51,981 bases of DNA from Candidatus Sulfotelmatobacter sp. (GCA_030038255.1 JASHPH010000249.1:1-51981), one strand, 5' to 3'; counted from the stretch's first letter, positions 37,726-48,590 are shown. Numbers and translations: made by a program. The notes: generated by a model not told the origin, from the letters alone.

Positions 37726-38226
37726 ATGCGCGACCACCACAAGGTATCACCTGAGACGATCCGCGATTTCCTGGCGCAGAAGCGCATCGCCCTCGTGGGA
37801 ATCTCGCGCGATCCTCATGACTTCAGCCTCACATTGTTCGAGGAGTTTTGCCGCCGCGGCTACGACATGGTCCCGGTGAATCCCGCGGTCGAGGAAGTGA
37901 TGGGACGGCCGTGTGCTATGCGCGTGCAGGACATTGACCCTCCCGTCGATGCCGCACTGCTCATGACCTCGCCGGCCGTTACCGAGACTGTCGTTCGCGA
38001 TTGCGCGCTCGCCGGCATCCGCCGCATCTGGATGTACCGCGCCCGCGGTCCAGGCGCAGTCAGCCCCGCCGCTGTCGATTTCTGCCGGGCCCATGGAATC
38101 GCTGTCGTGCCCGGCCAGTGCCCCTTCATGTTCTGGCGCGACGCCGCCAGCTTCCATCGCCTGCATGGCTTCATTCGCAAGATTACTGGCCGCTACCCGC
38201 GCCAAACTGAACGGCCTGCAGCCTAG
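37726..38226 (+). CDS. CoA-binding domain protein (YccU-like)
   Basis: IALVGISRDPHDFSLTLFEEFCRRGYDMVPVNPAVEEVMGRPCAMRVQDI; start at MRDHHKVSPETI after an AGGAGG-like RBS. Confidence 0.82.
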   Translation: MRDHHKVSPETIRDFLAQKRIALVGISRDPHDFSLTLFEEFCRRGYDMVPVNPAVEEVMGRPCAMRVQDIDPPVDAALLMTSPAVTETVVRDCALAGIRRIWMYRARGPGAVSPAAVDFCRAHGIAVVPGQCPFMFWRDAASFHRLHGFIRKITGRYPRQTERPAA

Positions 38227-38362
38227 GCTGATTCCAGGTGACCTGTAATTCCGCCCGGCTTCGTGCCGTTGCCCTGGTAACGGCGCTGAGGCCCCTAGTA
38301 CATTCCCCGCTTGCACAAAAGCGATCCCAGGCGCATACTTCCGCCCGTCTGGGGGTGCTCCT

Positions 38363-39082
38363 ATGCACAGAACGGCTTTGCTTTTGGCTGTCGCCCTGCT
38401 CGGTGTCAGCGCAGGACATTCCGCATCTCCTTCGCCGGACTGGGCCATCAACGCCACCGCCATCGAGGCATGCAGTTGTCCACACTTCTGCATCTGCTAC
38501 TTCAACCCGCATCCCGCGGGACACCACGAAAACGGCAAGGCAGAACACTTCTGCAAGTTCAACAACGCGTACAAGGTGAACAAGGGACATTACGGCTCCG
38601 TTGATCTGACCGGCGCCAAGTTCTGGATCAACGGCGACCTGGGCGGCGACTTCTCCCAGGGCCAGATGGATTGGGCTCAGGTGACGTTCGACAAGGCGAC
38701 CACCGCCGACCAGCGGCAGGCGCTCGGTGAAATCATCGGGCATGTATTTCCCGTGAAGTGGAAGTCGCTGCAGACCGCCGAAGGCGATATCGACACCTGG
38801 ACCTTCGACAAAGACCAGGCGCACGCCACGCTGAACGGCGGCAAGACTGCCGAGATCAAACTGAAACGCTTTCAGGGAATGACTGACGAGCCCGCGGTCC
38901 TGAAGAACGTCAAATACTGGGGCACGCCGCGTAACGACGGCTTCGTCATGATGCCCAACGAAATCGAGACCTACCGCGAGGGCCCCAAGCCGTATGAATT
39001 CAAGGGAACGAACGGGTTCATGCTCACGTTCGACATGACGTCGAAGGATGTGCCCGCGCCGAAAGGGACGTCGATGTACTGA
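38363..39082 (+). CDS. DUF1326-domain secreted protein
   Basis: WAINATAIEACSCPHFCICYFNPHPAGHH...FCKFNNAYKVNKGHYGSVDLTGAKFW; signal peptide. Confidence 0.82.
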   Translation: MHRTALLLAVALLGVSAGHSASPSPDWAINATAIEACSCPHFCICYFNPHPAGHHENGKAEHFCKFNNAYKVNKGHYGSVDLTGAKFWINGDLGGDFSQGQMDWAQVTFDKATTADQRQALGEIIGHVFPVKWKSLQTAEGDIDTWTFDKDQAHATLNGGKTAEIKLKRFQGMTDEPAVLKNVKYWGTPRNDGFVMMPNEIETYREGPKPYEFKGTNGFMLTFDMTSKDVPAPKGTSMY

Positions 39083-39104
39083 TGCGATTTTGCAGGTTCG
39101 CACG

Positions 39105-39133
39105 ATGCGCCGGAGTTTTCCGGCGCATTTTTG
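39105..39133 (+). terminator. Intrinsic terminator downstream of the DUF1326 gene
   Basis: Perfect 9-bp stem ATGCGCCGG-AGTTTT-CCGGCGCAT followed by TTTTTG. Confidence 0.8.
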
Positions 39134-39163
39134 TTGCAAAGGAGCTGGAAGAGTAGCACTGCG

Positions 39164-40582
39164 CTATGGGAACAATCGCATCAGCCCGGCCGGAGGTAAA
39201 TCTGGGGAGAGGAAGCGCACGTCCTTGCGGCCGGCAGCATGCGCCAGCGCCTCCGCCGCCAGATATCCGCTGCGCACGGCGCCCTCCATGGTTGCGGGCC
39301 ACTTCGTCGCTATCCAGTCTCCGGCAAGAAACACGCGCAGCCATGCCGTGACTGCTGACGGTCGATACATGTCGATCCCCGGACGCGGCGAGTAGGTGGC
39401 ATTCACCTCTTTGATCACAGTCGATTTCAGCAGATTCGCCCGACGGGCTGCCGGGAAAAATTCCCGCACTTCGCCGAGGGCGAGTTCGACAATCTCCGCC
39501 TTCGATTTCTCAATCAAGGTTTTCGACGAGCTGACGACGAGCTCGATATAGCTACCGGCGGCAGTTGCGTCGTTGGTACGCATGGGCTGCAGCCGCGACT
39601 TGTGGAACATCCACTGGATGGTTCGGTCGAGCAGCACGGCATGGTCGAAATCGGAAATCTGCCGGTCGAACCACAAATGAATGCCCGTGATGGGAGACGA
39701 TTCGAAATGAGCGAGCTGCTCGCGGATGGGAGCGCTTTCCGCCGCATCGGGCAATACGCGATCAAGTGCGTCGAACGGCAGCGCGACCACGAGATAATCG
39801 AACATTTCAACCTGACCGGCGACTCGTAACTGGACTCCTGCAGGGTCGGCCGCGAATCCCTCGATCGGACGCCGGAACTGCAACACGCCGCCGCGCGCGC
39901 GAATGTATTCGCCCGCTGCGTTGTAAAGGTCAGTGAGTGGAACCGTGGGCACGCCCATCCGGCCTGCCGCGGGAGACTTCAGGAACGACTCCCGGATCAC
40001 CTGCGCCGCGTAAGGCACAGCGATGCGGTCGAGATCCTCGTTCAGCGCGCTGACCAGGATTGTTTTCCAGAAGCGCTCGATCGCCGGCTCCGTCTGATGG
40101 TGACGGCGCAGCCAGGCAAGAAAATCCTCCTCAGAGCCTGCGTCGAGAGAGTTTGCCACCAGAATCATCATCGCCCAGGCAATGCTCAACTTGTCGCGCC
40201 ATCCCAGGCAGGCGGCACGCAGAAACGCCGGAGCAGTATGCAAGGGCGCCGGAAGAAACGAAGGCCCGATCGAGGACGCACGGCCGCCGGGCTCGAGAAA
40301 GGTCAGGGTGTCGTACCAGCGAATCTTGTCTTCGACGCCGGTGCGCCGGTAAAACTCAATCAGATTCGTGCAGCACCCCAGAAGCACGTGCTGGCAGTTG
40401 TCCACCACCTCGCCCGTTCCCGGATGCTCGTAGGATGACGCCCTGCCGCCAAGAAACGGCCGCTTCTCGAAGAGCGTGACGCGAAACCCCGCGTCGGCCA
40501 GGGCACAAGCCGCAGCCAGCCCGGCCAGACCGCCTCCGGCCACGGCGACCGTGGGTTGCAATGGGGATGAGGTTGGGGTCAT
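39164..40582 (-). CDS. hpnE: Hydroxysqualene dehydroxylase (squalene-associated FAD-dependent desaturase)
   Basis: VAVAGGGLAGLAAACALADAGFRVTLFEKRPFLGGRASSY; located directly after hpnC-hpnD. Confidence 0.9.
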   Translation of the reverse strand: MTPTSSPLQPTVAVAGGGLAGLAAACALADAGFRVTLFEKRPFLGGRASSYEHPGTGEVVDNCQHVLLGCCTNLIEFYRRTGVEDKIRWYDTLTFLEPGGRASSIGPSFLPAPLHTAPAFLRAACLGWRDKLSIAWAMMILVANSLDAGSEEDFLAWLRRHHQTEPAIERFWKTILVSALNEDLDRIAVPYAAQVIRESFLKSPAAGRMGVPTVPLTDLYNAAGEYIRARGGVLQFRRPIEGFAADPAGVQLRVAGQVEMFDYLVVALPFDALDRVLPDAAESAPIREQLAHFESSPITGIHLWFDRQISDFDHAVLLDRTIQWMFHKSRLQPMRTNDATAAGSYIELVVSSSKTLIEKSKAEIVELALGEVREFFPAARRANLLKSTVIKEVNATYSPRPGIDMYRPSAVTAWLRVFLAGDWIATKWPATMEGAVRSGYLAAEALAHAAGRKDVRFLSPDLPPAGLMRLFP

Positions 40583-40608
40583 CGAGCAGGATCTTCAGGT
40601 CATCTGCG

Positions 40609-41553
40609 TCAGGTGAGACGCATGACGAATCCCTTCCCCAGAATGCGCAGCTTTTCCCAGCGGCTCAACGCGATTTTGGCCGTGAAGACGTCGTATCGCT
40701 TCTCGGCAATTTTCTCGAGAAGGCGGCGGTAAATATTCAACAGCACCCAGAGCGCAGGCTGACTGTCTTCCGAAACATAGGGAATCAGCGCGTCTCCGGC
40801 GGCGTAGAACTCACGAGCTCGATCCGCCTCCAGGGCCAGCAGCGGCTGGAAGCGCGCGGGGTCCGGATTCGTCATGAGTTCTGAAGCGGTGAGGCCGAAG
40901 CGGGCGAGATCTTCTTCCGGCAGGTAGATCCTGCCCATGGCCGCGTCTTCCTTCACGTCGCGAAGAATGTTGGTCAGCTGGAAGGCGAGGCCGCAGCGCT
41001 CGGCCAGAATTTCCGCAGCCGGATCGCGATAGCCGAACACGTGGATGCAAACCAGCCCCACCACCGACGCCACGCGGTAGCAGTAGAGCTGCAGATCTTC
41101 AAAAGTCTTGTACTGCACCGTGAGGCCGGGAACCCCGGCGGTTTGCGCCGCAGGTTCGGTTTCTGCAACGTCCATCGCAGTACCATGGGCGAGTTCGTCG
41201 AGCAATCCGGCGGGAATCGCGTAACGCCGCTGCGCGTCGGTCAGAGCCAGCAGAATGGGATCGTCCGTGGGATGGCCCTGCTGCGCGCGGTGCAGGGCAT
41301 CAAGCCAGGTGTCGAGTTTCTGGCGCCGCGCGGGAAGGCTCAGCGTGGCGTCGTCGGTAATGTCGTCGCACGTGCGCATGAAAGCGTAAACAGCGCACAG
41401 CGCTTCGCGCTTGCGGTGCGGCAGAACGTGGAAGGCGTAATAAAAATTCTTGGCCGCCCGGCGTGTAATGCCCTTGCACACGGAGTACGCCATGACCAGT
41501 TGCGGCGGAGCCGGCGTCCAGGGGAGGGGAACCTGCTGTGCGCCGGCGCTCAT
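40609..41553 (-). CDS. hpnD: Presqualene diphosphate synthase
   Basis: AFMRTCDDITDD (DDxxD-like), LAFQLTNILRDVKEDAAMGRIYLPEEDLARFG. Confidence 0.92.
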   Translation of the reverse strand: MSAGAQQVPLPWTPAPPQLVMAYSVCKGITRRAAKNFYYAFHVLPHRKREALCAVYAFMRTCDDITDDATLSLPARRQKLDTWLDALHRAQQGHPTDDPILLALTDAQRRYAIPAGLLDELAHGTAMDVAETEPAAQTAGVPGLTVQYKTFEDLQLYCYRVASVVGLVCIHVFGYRDPAAEILAERCGLAFQLTNILRDVKEDAAMGRIYLPEEDLARFGLTASELMTNPDPARFQPLLALEADRAREFYAAGDALIPYVSEDSQPALWVLLNIYRRLLEKIAEKRYDVFTAKIALSRWEKLRILGKGFVMRLT

Positions 41554-42578
41554 TGCTTATTAACCCCGCTCTGCTGAGCCGCGCTGTGGTGAGTGCCACT
41601 TGCTCCTGCGACAGCCGATCCATTCCCGGTGCCACTCGAGAAAAGCTTGCCCAGCGCGGCGCGCGCCACAAGCGCGAGCTTGCGCGGCTTCGAAATGACA
41701 GGACGATTTCCCAGCACCGCATAGCCTTGCCGCTCAATCGCGCGCAGAATTTCTAATCCGCCGCGGCTGAACAGTTCGATATCGATGGCCAGCTCGCGGT
41801 CGACCCTTCCCACCAGCGGCAGGCCTTTGCGAAACCATTCGCGCGCGCGGTCGACTTCGAACTGCATCATGGCGCGGAAAGCCGACGTGTTCCGGCTGCA
41901 CAGGATGTCGTCTTCGCTCACATTGAACGCCCGCAGGTCCTCGATCGGCAGGTAGAGGCGGCCCTTGGCGTAGTCGCGCGTCACGTCTTGCCAAAAATTC
42001 GCCAGTTGCAGCGCCGTGCAGGTGTAATCGGAAAGCTGTTGCCGCTCGCTGTCCCGGTATCCGCAGAGATAGAGCACAAGATGCCCGACCGGATTCGCCG
42101 AGTAGCGGCAATAGGCGAGCACGTCCTCGAAAGTCTCAAAACGCGTGACGGTCTGGTCCTGGCGGAAAGCGATCAATAAATCCGAGAATTCGTGCTTGGG
42201 AATGTCGAACTGCCGCACCGTCTCAGCCAACGCTACAAACACTGGGTGCTTGGGCGCGCCATCATAGCAGGCGTCCAGTTCAGCCTGCCACTGATCTAAG
42301 AGTGCAAGCGAGGCGGCCTTGTCGCCGACTTCGTCGCCGAGATCGTCAGAAATGCGGCAATAGGCGTAGACGTTGCAGAAATGCTGTCGCAAGCGCTTCG
42401 GCAGAAACCACGTCGCAACCGAGAAATTTTCATAATGCGTGCGGGCGAGACGGGCACAGTATTCGCGGGCCTCTTCAAGCGCAGGCGCGGTCGCGGGAAT
42501 CCCGTACTCGGCAGGCAGACAGCTCCAGCCGCTGGCAGCGGCGGAAACGGCCGAATTCTGCGTGGCGAGTGGTGGCAT
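41550..42578 (-). CDS. hpnC: Squalene synthase HpnC
   Basis: HYENFSVATWFLPKRLRQHFCNVYAYCRISDDLGDE; ALQLANFWQDVTRDYAKGRLYLPIEDL; 4-bp overlap with hpnD. Confidence 0.92.
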   Translation of the reverse strand: MPPLATQNSAVSAAASGWSCLPAEYGIPATAPALEEAREYCARLARTHYENFSVATWFLPKRLRQHFCNVYAYCRISDDLGDEVGDKAASLALLDQWQAELDACYDGAPKHPVFVALAETVRQFDIPKHEFSDLLIAFRQDQTVTRFETFEDVLAYCRYSANPVGHLVLYLCGYRDSERQQLSDYTCTALQLANFWQDVTRDYAKGRLYLPIEDLRAFNVSEDDILCSRNTSAFRAMMQFEVDRAREWFRKGLPLVGRVDRELAIDIELFSRGGLEILRAIERQGYAVLGNRPVISKPRKLALVARAALGKLFSSGTGNGSAVAGASGTHHSAAQQSGVNKQ

Positions 42579-42581
42579 CCA

Positions 42582-43667
42582 TTAGTGTCCGGGAATGATC
42601 GCCGTCTTGATATCCCCTCCGCGGTTCAGCATGTGCCGCAGAACCTGTTGCAGGCGCGAAAGGGGCGCTTCGCCGGTGATGTAATCGGTAGGGCGAATCT
42701 TTTTCGCGGCGATCAGTCCGAAAGCTCGGCGCACAGTTTCCGGGGTGTGGTGGAAGGTGGCCTTTAGCGTGATTTCGGAATAGTGCAAGCGATTGGTATC
42801 GAGTTGTACCTTGGTTCCGCTGGCGCAGCCGCCAAAGAAATTGACTGTGCCTCCCTTGCGGACCATGTCCACGCCCCACTCCCAGGCCTCCGGCTTGCCC
42901 ACGGCTTCGATGACCACGTCGCAGCCGCGCTTTTGCGGCGTCAGCGCGCGCACGGCTTCGACTACGTCGGGCGTCTTTGTGGTTTGCACGATCTCGTGCG
43001 CGCCCATGTGTTTGGCCGCCGAGACCTGCTCGTCGCGCTTGACCACCGAAATGACATTGCACCCGATCGCCCTCGCCACCTGCACAAACATCAGCCCGAT
43101 CGGCCCTCCGCCCAGAATCGCCACCGTGTCGCCGATCTCGACCCCGGTTTCGTGCAGGCCGCGCAGCACGCAGGCGAGGGGTTCGGTCATCGCAGCTTCC
43201 TCGAAGCTGATATTCGGCGGAATGACCAGCATGTTCGCTTCAACAATGCGCCGAGGCACGCGAATGTACTCGGCATAGGCGCCGTTATTGAACAGCAGAT
43301 CTTCGCAGAGATTTTCCTGATGCTTGGAGCAGTAGAAACACATCTGGCAAGGGGCAGAGTTGAGGGCGACGACCCGCATGCCCTTCTTGAAACCGTTAAC
43401 GTTGGAGCCGACTTCCTCGATGACCCCTGCCAGTTCGTGGCCAAACAGCGCCGGAGGCACGATCATGCGGGCATGATAGCCGCGTTGGTAGACCTTCAGG
43501 TCCGTGCCGCAAGTCAGCGCCACCTGGACCTTGACCAGAACTTCGCCCTCACCCACGCGAGGGATCGGCACCTTTTCGATCTTGAGGTCTTCTTTGCCGT
43601 ACAGGACGGCAGCGGTCATTTTGCCATTCACTTCCGGTTCCCTCGCCCCCTCTACTTTCCCGCCCAA
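42582..43667 (-). CDS. Zinc-dependent medium-chain dehydrogenase
   Basis: CGTDLKVYQRGYH; FGHELAGVIEEVG; structural-Zn CQMCFYCSKHQENLC; Rossmann AILGGGPIGLM. Confidence 0.88.
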   Translation of the reverse strand: MGGKVEGAREPEVNGKMTAAVLYGKEDLKIEKVPIPRVGEGEVLVKVQVALTCGTDLKVYQRGYHARMIVPPALFGHELAGVIEEVGSNVNGFKKGMRVVALNSAPCQMCFYCSKHQENLCEDLLFNNGAYAEYIRVPRRIVEANMLVIPPNISFEEAAMTEPLACVLRGLHETGVEIGDTVAILGGGPIGLMFVQVARAIGCNVISVVKRDEQVSAAKHMGAHEIVQTTKTPDVVEAVRALTPQKRGCDVVIEAVGKPEAWEWGVDMVRKGGTVNFFGGCASGTKVQLDTNRLHYSEITLKATFHHTPETVRRAFGLIAAKKIRPTDYITGEAPLSRLQQVLRHMLNRGGDIKTAIIPGH

Positions 43668-44770
43668 ACACTGCCGGGTTGGATCATGACCTTCATCGAC
43701 GATGGCAGCGGATGAGCCGCCAAGTGCAGCGCCGCGATGCTCTCAGCCAGCGGAAAACGATGGCTGACCAATCGCTCCAGGTCCATCTCACGGTTCATCA
43801 CAAAGCGCACTGACTCCTCCTGCAAGTCCACCGAGGCGCTGTAAGACCCAACCAACGTCTTCTCGTCCACACAAATGGCTGCCGGGTCAATCACGGCTTC
43901 GCCGTGCTGGGTCTGCCCAAAAAGCAATACCCCTCCCCCCGGACGGGCTGCATCCATCGCGGTGCGAATCAGGGAATTGCCGCCGACAGCCAGAATCACC
44001 GCGTCGGCGCCACGCCCCTCGGTCAGTTCGCGGACCCGCTCCACCACGTTGGCCCGCGAAGCATCAATTGTAAGCGCTAGCCCGAAACTTGACCCTATTC
44101 TAAGCCGTTCGGCATGTAAATCGGAAGTAATTATGCTGGCCCCTGCCCGCCGGGCCAGTACGCTCAGTAAGATGCCGATGGGCCCCTGCCCGATAGTCAG
44201 CACTGTCTCGCCTTTTTGCAAGCGCAAAGCCTCGATCCCCTTCATGCAGGTGTTGACCGGCTCTACGGACGAAGCCTGCTCGAACGAAACGCCATCCGGG
44301 ATGCGAACCGTGCCGTGCTCCACGATCCAGTCCATTACGCGAACATACTCGGCGAATCCTCCGCCCGAGGGCTCAAATCCCGCAGTACAGCCGACTTTCT
44401 TGTAGGTCGCGCACTGGGCAAAGGTCTTGTTCCGGCAATAAAAGCACTCGCGGCAGGGAATGTGATGGAACACTACCACCCGGTCGCCAGGCCGCCAGGC
44501 TCGAACCTTTTCGCCAACCGCCGCAACCACCCCCGACGTTTCGTGGCCGAAGATGCGCGGGGCAGAGTGCGAGCCGGTCGAGATTTTCTTCAGATCGGTG
44601 CCGCAGACGCCGCAGGAATGCACCCGGACAAGTATCTCTCCCGGCGCGATTGTGGGGACGGGCACAGTTTCCAGTCGGACATCATCCACGCCGCGATAGA
44701 CCGCGGCCAGCATGGTTGCAGGAATGGATTGTGGGACAGCTTCGACCGCGTACGGTCCGGCAGTAGCCAT
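43652..44770 (-). CDS. Zinc-dependent medium-chain dehydrogenase (second, divergent paralogue)
   Basis: CGVCGTDLKKISTG; FGHETSGVVAAVGEKVRAWRPGDRVVVFHHIPCRECFYCRNKTFAQC; TIGQGPIGILL. Confidence 0.88.
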   Translation of the reverse strand: MATAGPYAVEAVPQSIPATMLAAVYRGVDDVRLETVPVPTIAPGEILVRVHSCGVCGTDLKKISTGSHSAPRIFGHETSGVVAAVGEKVRAWRPGDRVVVFHHIPCRECFYCRNKTFAQCATYKKVGCTAGFEPSGGGFAEYVRVMDWIVEHGTVRIPDGVSFEQASSVEPVNTCMKGIEALRLQKGETVLTIGQGPIGILLSVLARRAGASIITSDLHAERLRIGSSFGLALTIDASRANVVERVRELTEGRGADAVILAVGGNSLIRTAMDAARPGGGVLLFGQTQHGEAVIDPAAICVDEKTLVGSYSASVDLQEESVRFVMNREMDLERLVSHRFPLAESIAALHLAAHPLPSSMKVMIQPGSVWAGK

Positions 44771-44901
44771 GAAGTCAGTTTAGATGCGACTTTCGCTCAA
44801 TTCGCTTCTATTGCCTTGGATCGGGGCTATTGTAAAGCAGGGATCAGTCGGTGGGGGCCTTAATTGACTACCGGCCCTTCCACTCATAGCATGTTTCGCA
44901 C

Positions 44902-47553
44902 ATGATCGGCCGCGTCATCTCGCACTACCGCGTCATCGAGAAATTGGGTGGCGGCGGTATGGGCGTCGTCTACAAAGCGGAAGACACCGAACTGGGACGC
45001 TTCGTCGCGCTCAAATTCCTCCCTGCCGAAGTCGCCAACGATCCCCATGCTCTCGAACGCTTCCGCCGCGAGGCGCGAGCCGCCTCGGCGTTGAACCATC
45101 CCAACATCTGCACCATCTACGAAATCGGCAAGCACGAAGACGAATCGTTCATCGTGATGGAGTTCCTCGATGGGATGACGCTCAAACACCGCATTGCGGG
45201 GCGTCCCATGGAAATCGAGCCGTTGCTCGAGCAGGCGATCGAAATCGCCGACGCGCTGGACGCGGCCCACAATGGCGGCATCGTGCACCGCGACATCAAA
45301 CCCGCCAACATCTTCATCACGCGGCGCGGCCACCCCAAGATCCTCGATTTCGGTCTGGCGAAGCTGACACCGGGCGCCGCCGCGTCCGGCGCCCAGCCCA
45401 CACGGACCATCAGCGCCGAACAACTGACCAGCCCCGGCAGCGCCATGGGCACCGTGGCCTACATGTCGCCTGAGCAGGCGCTGGGCAAGGAGCTCGACGC
45501 CCGCACCGATCTTTTCTCCTTCGGCGCGGTGCTCTACGAGATGGCGAGCGGCGCCCTGCCGTTTCAGGGAGAGACGACTGCGGCCGTCTTTGACTCGATC
45601 CTGCACAAGCCCGCCACGTCGCTGGTCCGCGTAAATCCGCAAGCTCCGCCGGAACTGGACCGCATCGTCAACAAAGCGCTCGAAAAAGATCTCGATCTGC
45701 GCTACCAGAGCGCCGCCGAAATGCGCGCCGACCTCAAGCGCCTGAAGCGCGAAACCGACTCCGGCCGCTCGGCGGCTGCCGTTGCCGCGCCAGCGGCTGA
45801 CCGAAAAATTCGGCTCGCATACATGGCAGCGGCGGCGCTGCTCGTGCTGATCGTCGTCGCAGTAGCATTTTTCGCCTCGCGAGGCCCTTTGCCGCCGCCG
45901 CGCGTGATTTCGACCACGCAGCTCACCAGCGATAACCTGCCCAAAGATCTCGTCGTGACTGACGGCCCTCGCGTCTACTTCACCGAAACCGTCAACGAAC
46001 GGGTTCTGTTAAGCCAGGTCTCAGCCGGCGGCGGCGACATCAGCCACATCCCGACGCCCTTCGCCAACAGCTATATCAGCGATGTCTCTCCCGCCCGCTC
46101 CGAGCTTCTGGTCAATTCCTACAACGGGGAGGAAACGTTCCTCAGCTCTTACGATTCGCCGGTGTGGATCGTCCCGGTTCCCGCCGGATCACCACGCCGG
46201 CTCGGCGACATTCTGGCTACGGTTGCGGTTTGGTCGCGCGACGGGCAACGGCTGGCATTTGCGCGTGGTACCGACATCTACCTTGCCCAGTCGGACGGCA
46301 CGCAACCGCATAAGCTGGTCACGACGACCGGGAACTGCTTCTACATGCAGTTCTCGCCCGACGGAAAGCGATTGCGCTTCAGCGCGCGCGATGCCGATAG
46401 CTCCGATTCCCGTCTGTGGGAGGTTGCCCTCGACGGGACCGGCTTGCGCCAGGTGCTTCCGGAGAGTTTTCATCAGGACCCGGGTGAGTGTTGCGGCCGA
46501 TGGAACGCCGACGGCTCCTACTACTTCTTCAGCATCGCTCGCAACGGCCGCTACGATATTTGGGCGCTGCGCGAGAGTACAAGCCTGCTCCATCGCGCCA
46601 GCCCGGAGCCCCAGCCGGTTACTGCGGGTCCGTTATCGTACTTCAGTCCGGCCCCGGCCCTTGCCGGAAATCGCCTGTTCGTGATCGGCGAACAGCGGCG
46701 GGCGCAGTTGCAGCGTTTCGATGCCAAGGCGCAGCAGTTCGTTCCCTTCCTTGACGGCATCTCGGGCGGAGAAATTGAATTCTCCAGGGATGGGAAGTGG
46801 GTCACCTACGTGAGCTACCCCGACTCGCTACTATGGCGCAGCCGCGGTGACGGCAGCGACAAACTCCGCCTGACCTCCGCCCCGACAACTGTCTCTATGC
46901 CGCGCTGGTCTCCGGACGCAGCGCAGGTTGTTTACCTCTGCGGCCTTCCAACAAAACCTCCCAAGGTGTGCATCGTGTCCCGCGACGGGGGCGCAACCCG
47001 CGAGATCCCGCCACCAGATCCTCGCTGGCTCGACGATCCCCAATGGTCACCAGACGGCAAATCGCTCCTCGTTGCCTTGTACCCTCTGGGAATCGTCGGC
47101 AAACCGCAGGATTACTCCCTGACTCAATACGACTTGCAAACCGGGAAATTCACCCCGCTCGCGGGCAGCGAAGGGACGCTGGGTCCGCGCTGGTCTCCCG
47201 ATGGACGCTACATCGCTGCCTTCTCTGCCGACACAAAGAAGGTGATGCTGCTCGAAGTGACCGCAGGAAAATGGTCTGAGCTGGCGACGGCAACTGCCCT
47301 GCAATATCCCAACTGGTCGTCGGACAGCAGGTACGTTTATTTCGAAGACCTGGGGCCGGACGGCCCGGAGATCGACCGCGTTTCCGTCGCCACGCACAAG
47401 AAGGAGGGTGTTGTCTTGCTCAAGGGGATTTCGCGAGTGGCCATGCCGGAATCGTCCGTTCCCTGGAACGGCGTCGCTCCCGACGGCTCGCCCCTTATCA
47501 TGCGCGACGTGGGCAGCCGCGAGCTCTATTCGCTCGAATTGCAGTTGCCCTAG
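44902..47553 (+). CDS. Transmembrane Ser/Thr protein kinase with extracytoplasmic PD40/TolB-like beta-propeller
   Basis: Kinase motifs ([44 protein letters not shown]), TM segment [21 protein letters not shown], repeated WSPDG/SPDGK blades. Confidence 0.93.
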   Translation: MIGRVISHYRVIEKLGGGGMGVVYKAEDTELGRFVALKFLPAEVANDPHALERFRREARAASALNHPNICTIYEIGKHEDESFIVMEFLDGMTLKHRIAGRPMEIEPLLEQAIEIADALDAAHNGGIVHRDIKPANIFITRRGHPKILDFGLAKLTPGAAASGAQPTRTISAEQLTSPGSAMGTVAYMSPEQALGKELDARTDLFSFGAVLYEMASGALPFQGETTAAVFDSILHKPATSLVRVNPQAPPELDRIVNKALEKDLDLRYQSAAEMRADLKRLKRETDSGRSAAAVAAPAADRKIRLAYMAAAALLVLIVVAVAFFASRGPLPPPRVISTTQLTSDNLPKDLVVTDGPRVYFTETVNERVLLSQVSAGGGDISHIPTPFANSYISDVSPARSELLVNSYNGEETFLSSYDSPVWIVPVPAGSPRRLGDILATVAVWSRDGQRLAFARGTDIYLAQSDGTQPHKLVTTTGNCFYMQFSPDGKRLRFSARDADSSDSRLWEVALDGTGLRQVLPESFHQDPGECCGRWNADGSYYFFSIARNGRYDIWALRESTSLLHRASPEPQPVTAGPLSYFSPAPALAGNRLFVIGEQRRAQLQRFDAKAQQFVPFLDGISGGEIEFSRDGKWVTYVSYPDSLLWRSRGDGSDKLRLTSAPTTVSMPRWSPDAAQVVYLCGLPTKPPKVCIVSRDGGATREIPPPDPRWLDDPQWSPDGKSLLVALYPLGIVGKPQDYSLTQYDLQTGKFTPLAGSEGTLGPRWSPDGRYIAAFSADTKKVMLLEVTAGKWSELATATALQYPNWSSDSRYVYFEDLGPDGPEIDRVSVATHKKEGVVLLKGISRVAMPESSVPWNGVAPDGSPLIMRDVGSRELYSLELQLP

Positions 47554-47588
47554 AAACTAGAATTGAAAGTCGAGGCTCGGAGGGCTTG

Positions 47589-48590
47589 GTGACTAAGCGA
47601 AGGTTGTTCCGGGTGGTGATCAGCCTGCTGTTGTATTTCGCTAGTTTCTCATCGGTGTGCCAGCAAAACCCGTCAACGAAAGATGAATCCGCCAAAACGG
47701 GGCCGAGCAGCCAGCCCGGGATTGATTACGTCCAGGAGGCAGCCGGAAGTTCGGTTTTTATCTATGCTGGCGACTCAAAACCGTGCGAGGACCCGCCGCA
47801 AGGTCAGCAACCCCTCACCCCCGCTGGAAGTGGGTTCTTCGTCGGACTGAGGGACGCATCTGTGCCCGTCACGCCGGGCAAGGTAGTGGCCTGGAGATTT
47901 CTGGTGACGGCCGGCCATGTATTGAAAGAGAGGAACTCCATCGTGATTCGACTGAATCGCGCATCACCGGCGTCAGGCTTTGTGTGCTTTCCAATCAGTC
48001 TCGTTCGTGACGGTCAATCCAAGACTGTGTACACATTGAAGGACGAGGATGCGGCGGACGTTGTGGCTGTGGACATCCCGATGCTGCCTGAAACGGATCC
48101 AGTGACTTTTTCTGCTTCGATGCTGATGGACCCGGAAGCAATGAAAAAGAATGAGGTCAAAGTTGGGACGAACGTGTTCACCGTAGGTTATTTCTTGGGC
48201 TACGCTGGCCAGAAGCAAAATTATCCCATTACTAAGTTTGGAAAGATATCAATTCTCACGCCTGAGCGGTGGTATTTCAACCCAGACTGGCGGCGGAACG
48301 AGGAAGCGTACGTAGTAGAAATGCAGAATACGCCTGGACTCAGCGGGGCACCCGTGATCACCTATGGCGTTGAGTTTCATGTTTCTCCATTCCAATATCG
48401 GGAATTAGGTCCAAATGTGGTTGGCCTTGTGAAAGGTTTAACTCTTGCACCTCTTCCGATCGGGCAAGGGAATGCGGTTCTGATCCCGCAAGGCGCTGCG
48501 GCAGTGGAACCCGCTGCGCACATCAAAAAGCTCTTTCAGTCGATTGCGACAGAGTATCGAAAGCGAGGGGCGCAAGTAGCTGAGGACTGA
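47589..48590 (+). CDS. Secreted trypsin-like serine peptidase-like protein
   Basis: Signal peptide; WRFLVTAGHVLKERNSIVIRL (His region), DAADVVAVDIPML, TPGLSGAPVITYG (Ser region GLSGAP); GTG start. Confidence 0.7.
   Translation: MTKRRLFRVVISLLLYFASFSSVCQQNPSTKDESAKTGPSSQPGIDYVQEAAGSSVFIYAGDSKPCEDPPQGQQPLTPAGSGFFVGLRDASVPVTPGKVVAWRFLVTAGHVLKERNSIVIRLNRASPASGFVCFPISLVRDGQSKTVYTLKDEDAADVVAVDIPMLPETDPVTFSASMLMDPEAMKKNEVKVGTNVFTVGYFLGYAGQKQNYPITKFGKISILTPERWYFNPDWRRNEEAYVVEMQNTPGLSGAPVITYGVEFHVSPFQYRELGPNVVGLVKGLTLAPLPIGQGNAVLIPQGAAAVEPAAHIKKLFQSIATEYRKRGAQVAED

Noticed and set aside
42783-43715. 310-aa plus-strand ORF
   Set aside because: Antisense to the Zn dehydrogenase; composition typical of spurious antisense frames.
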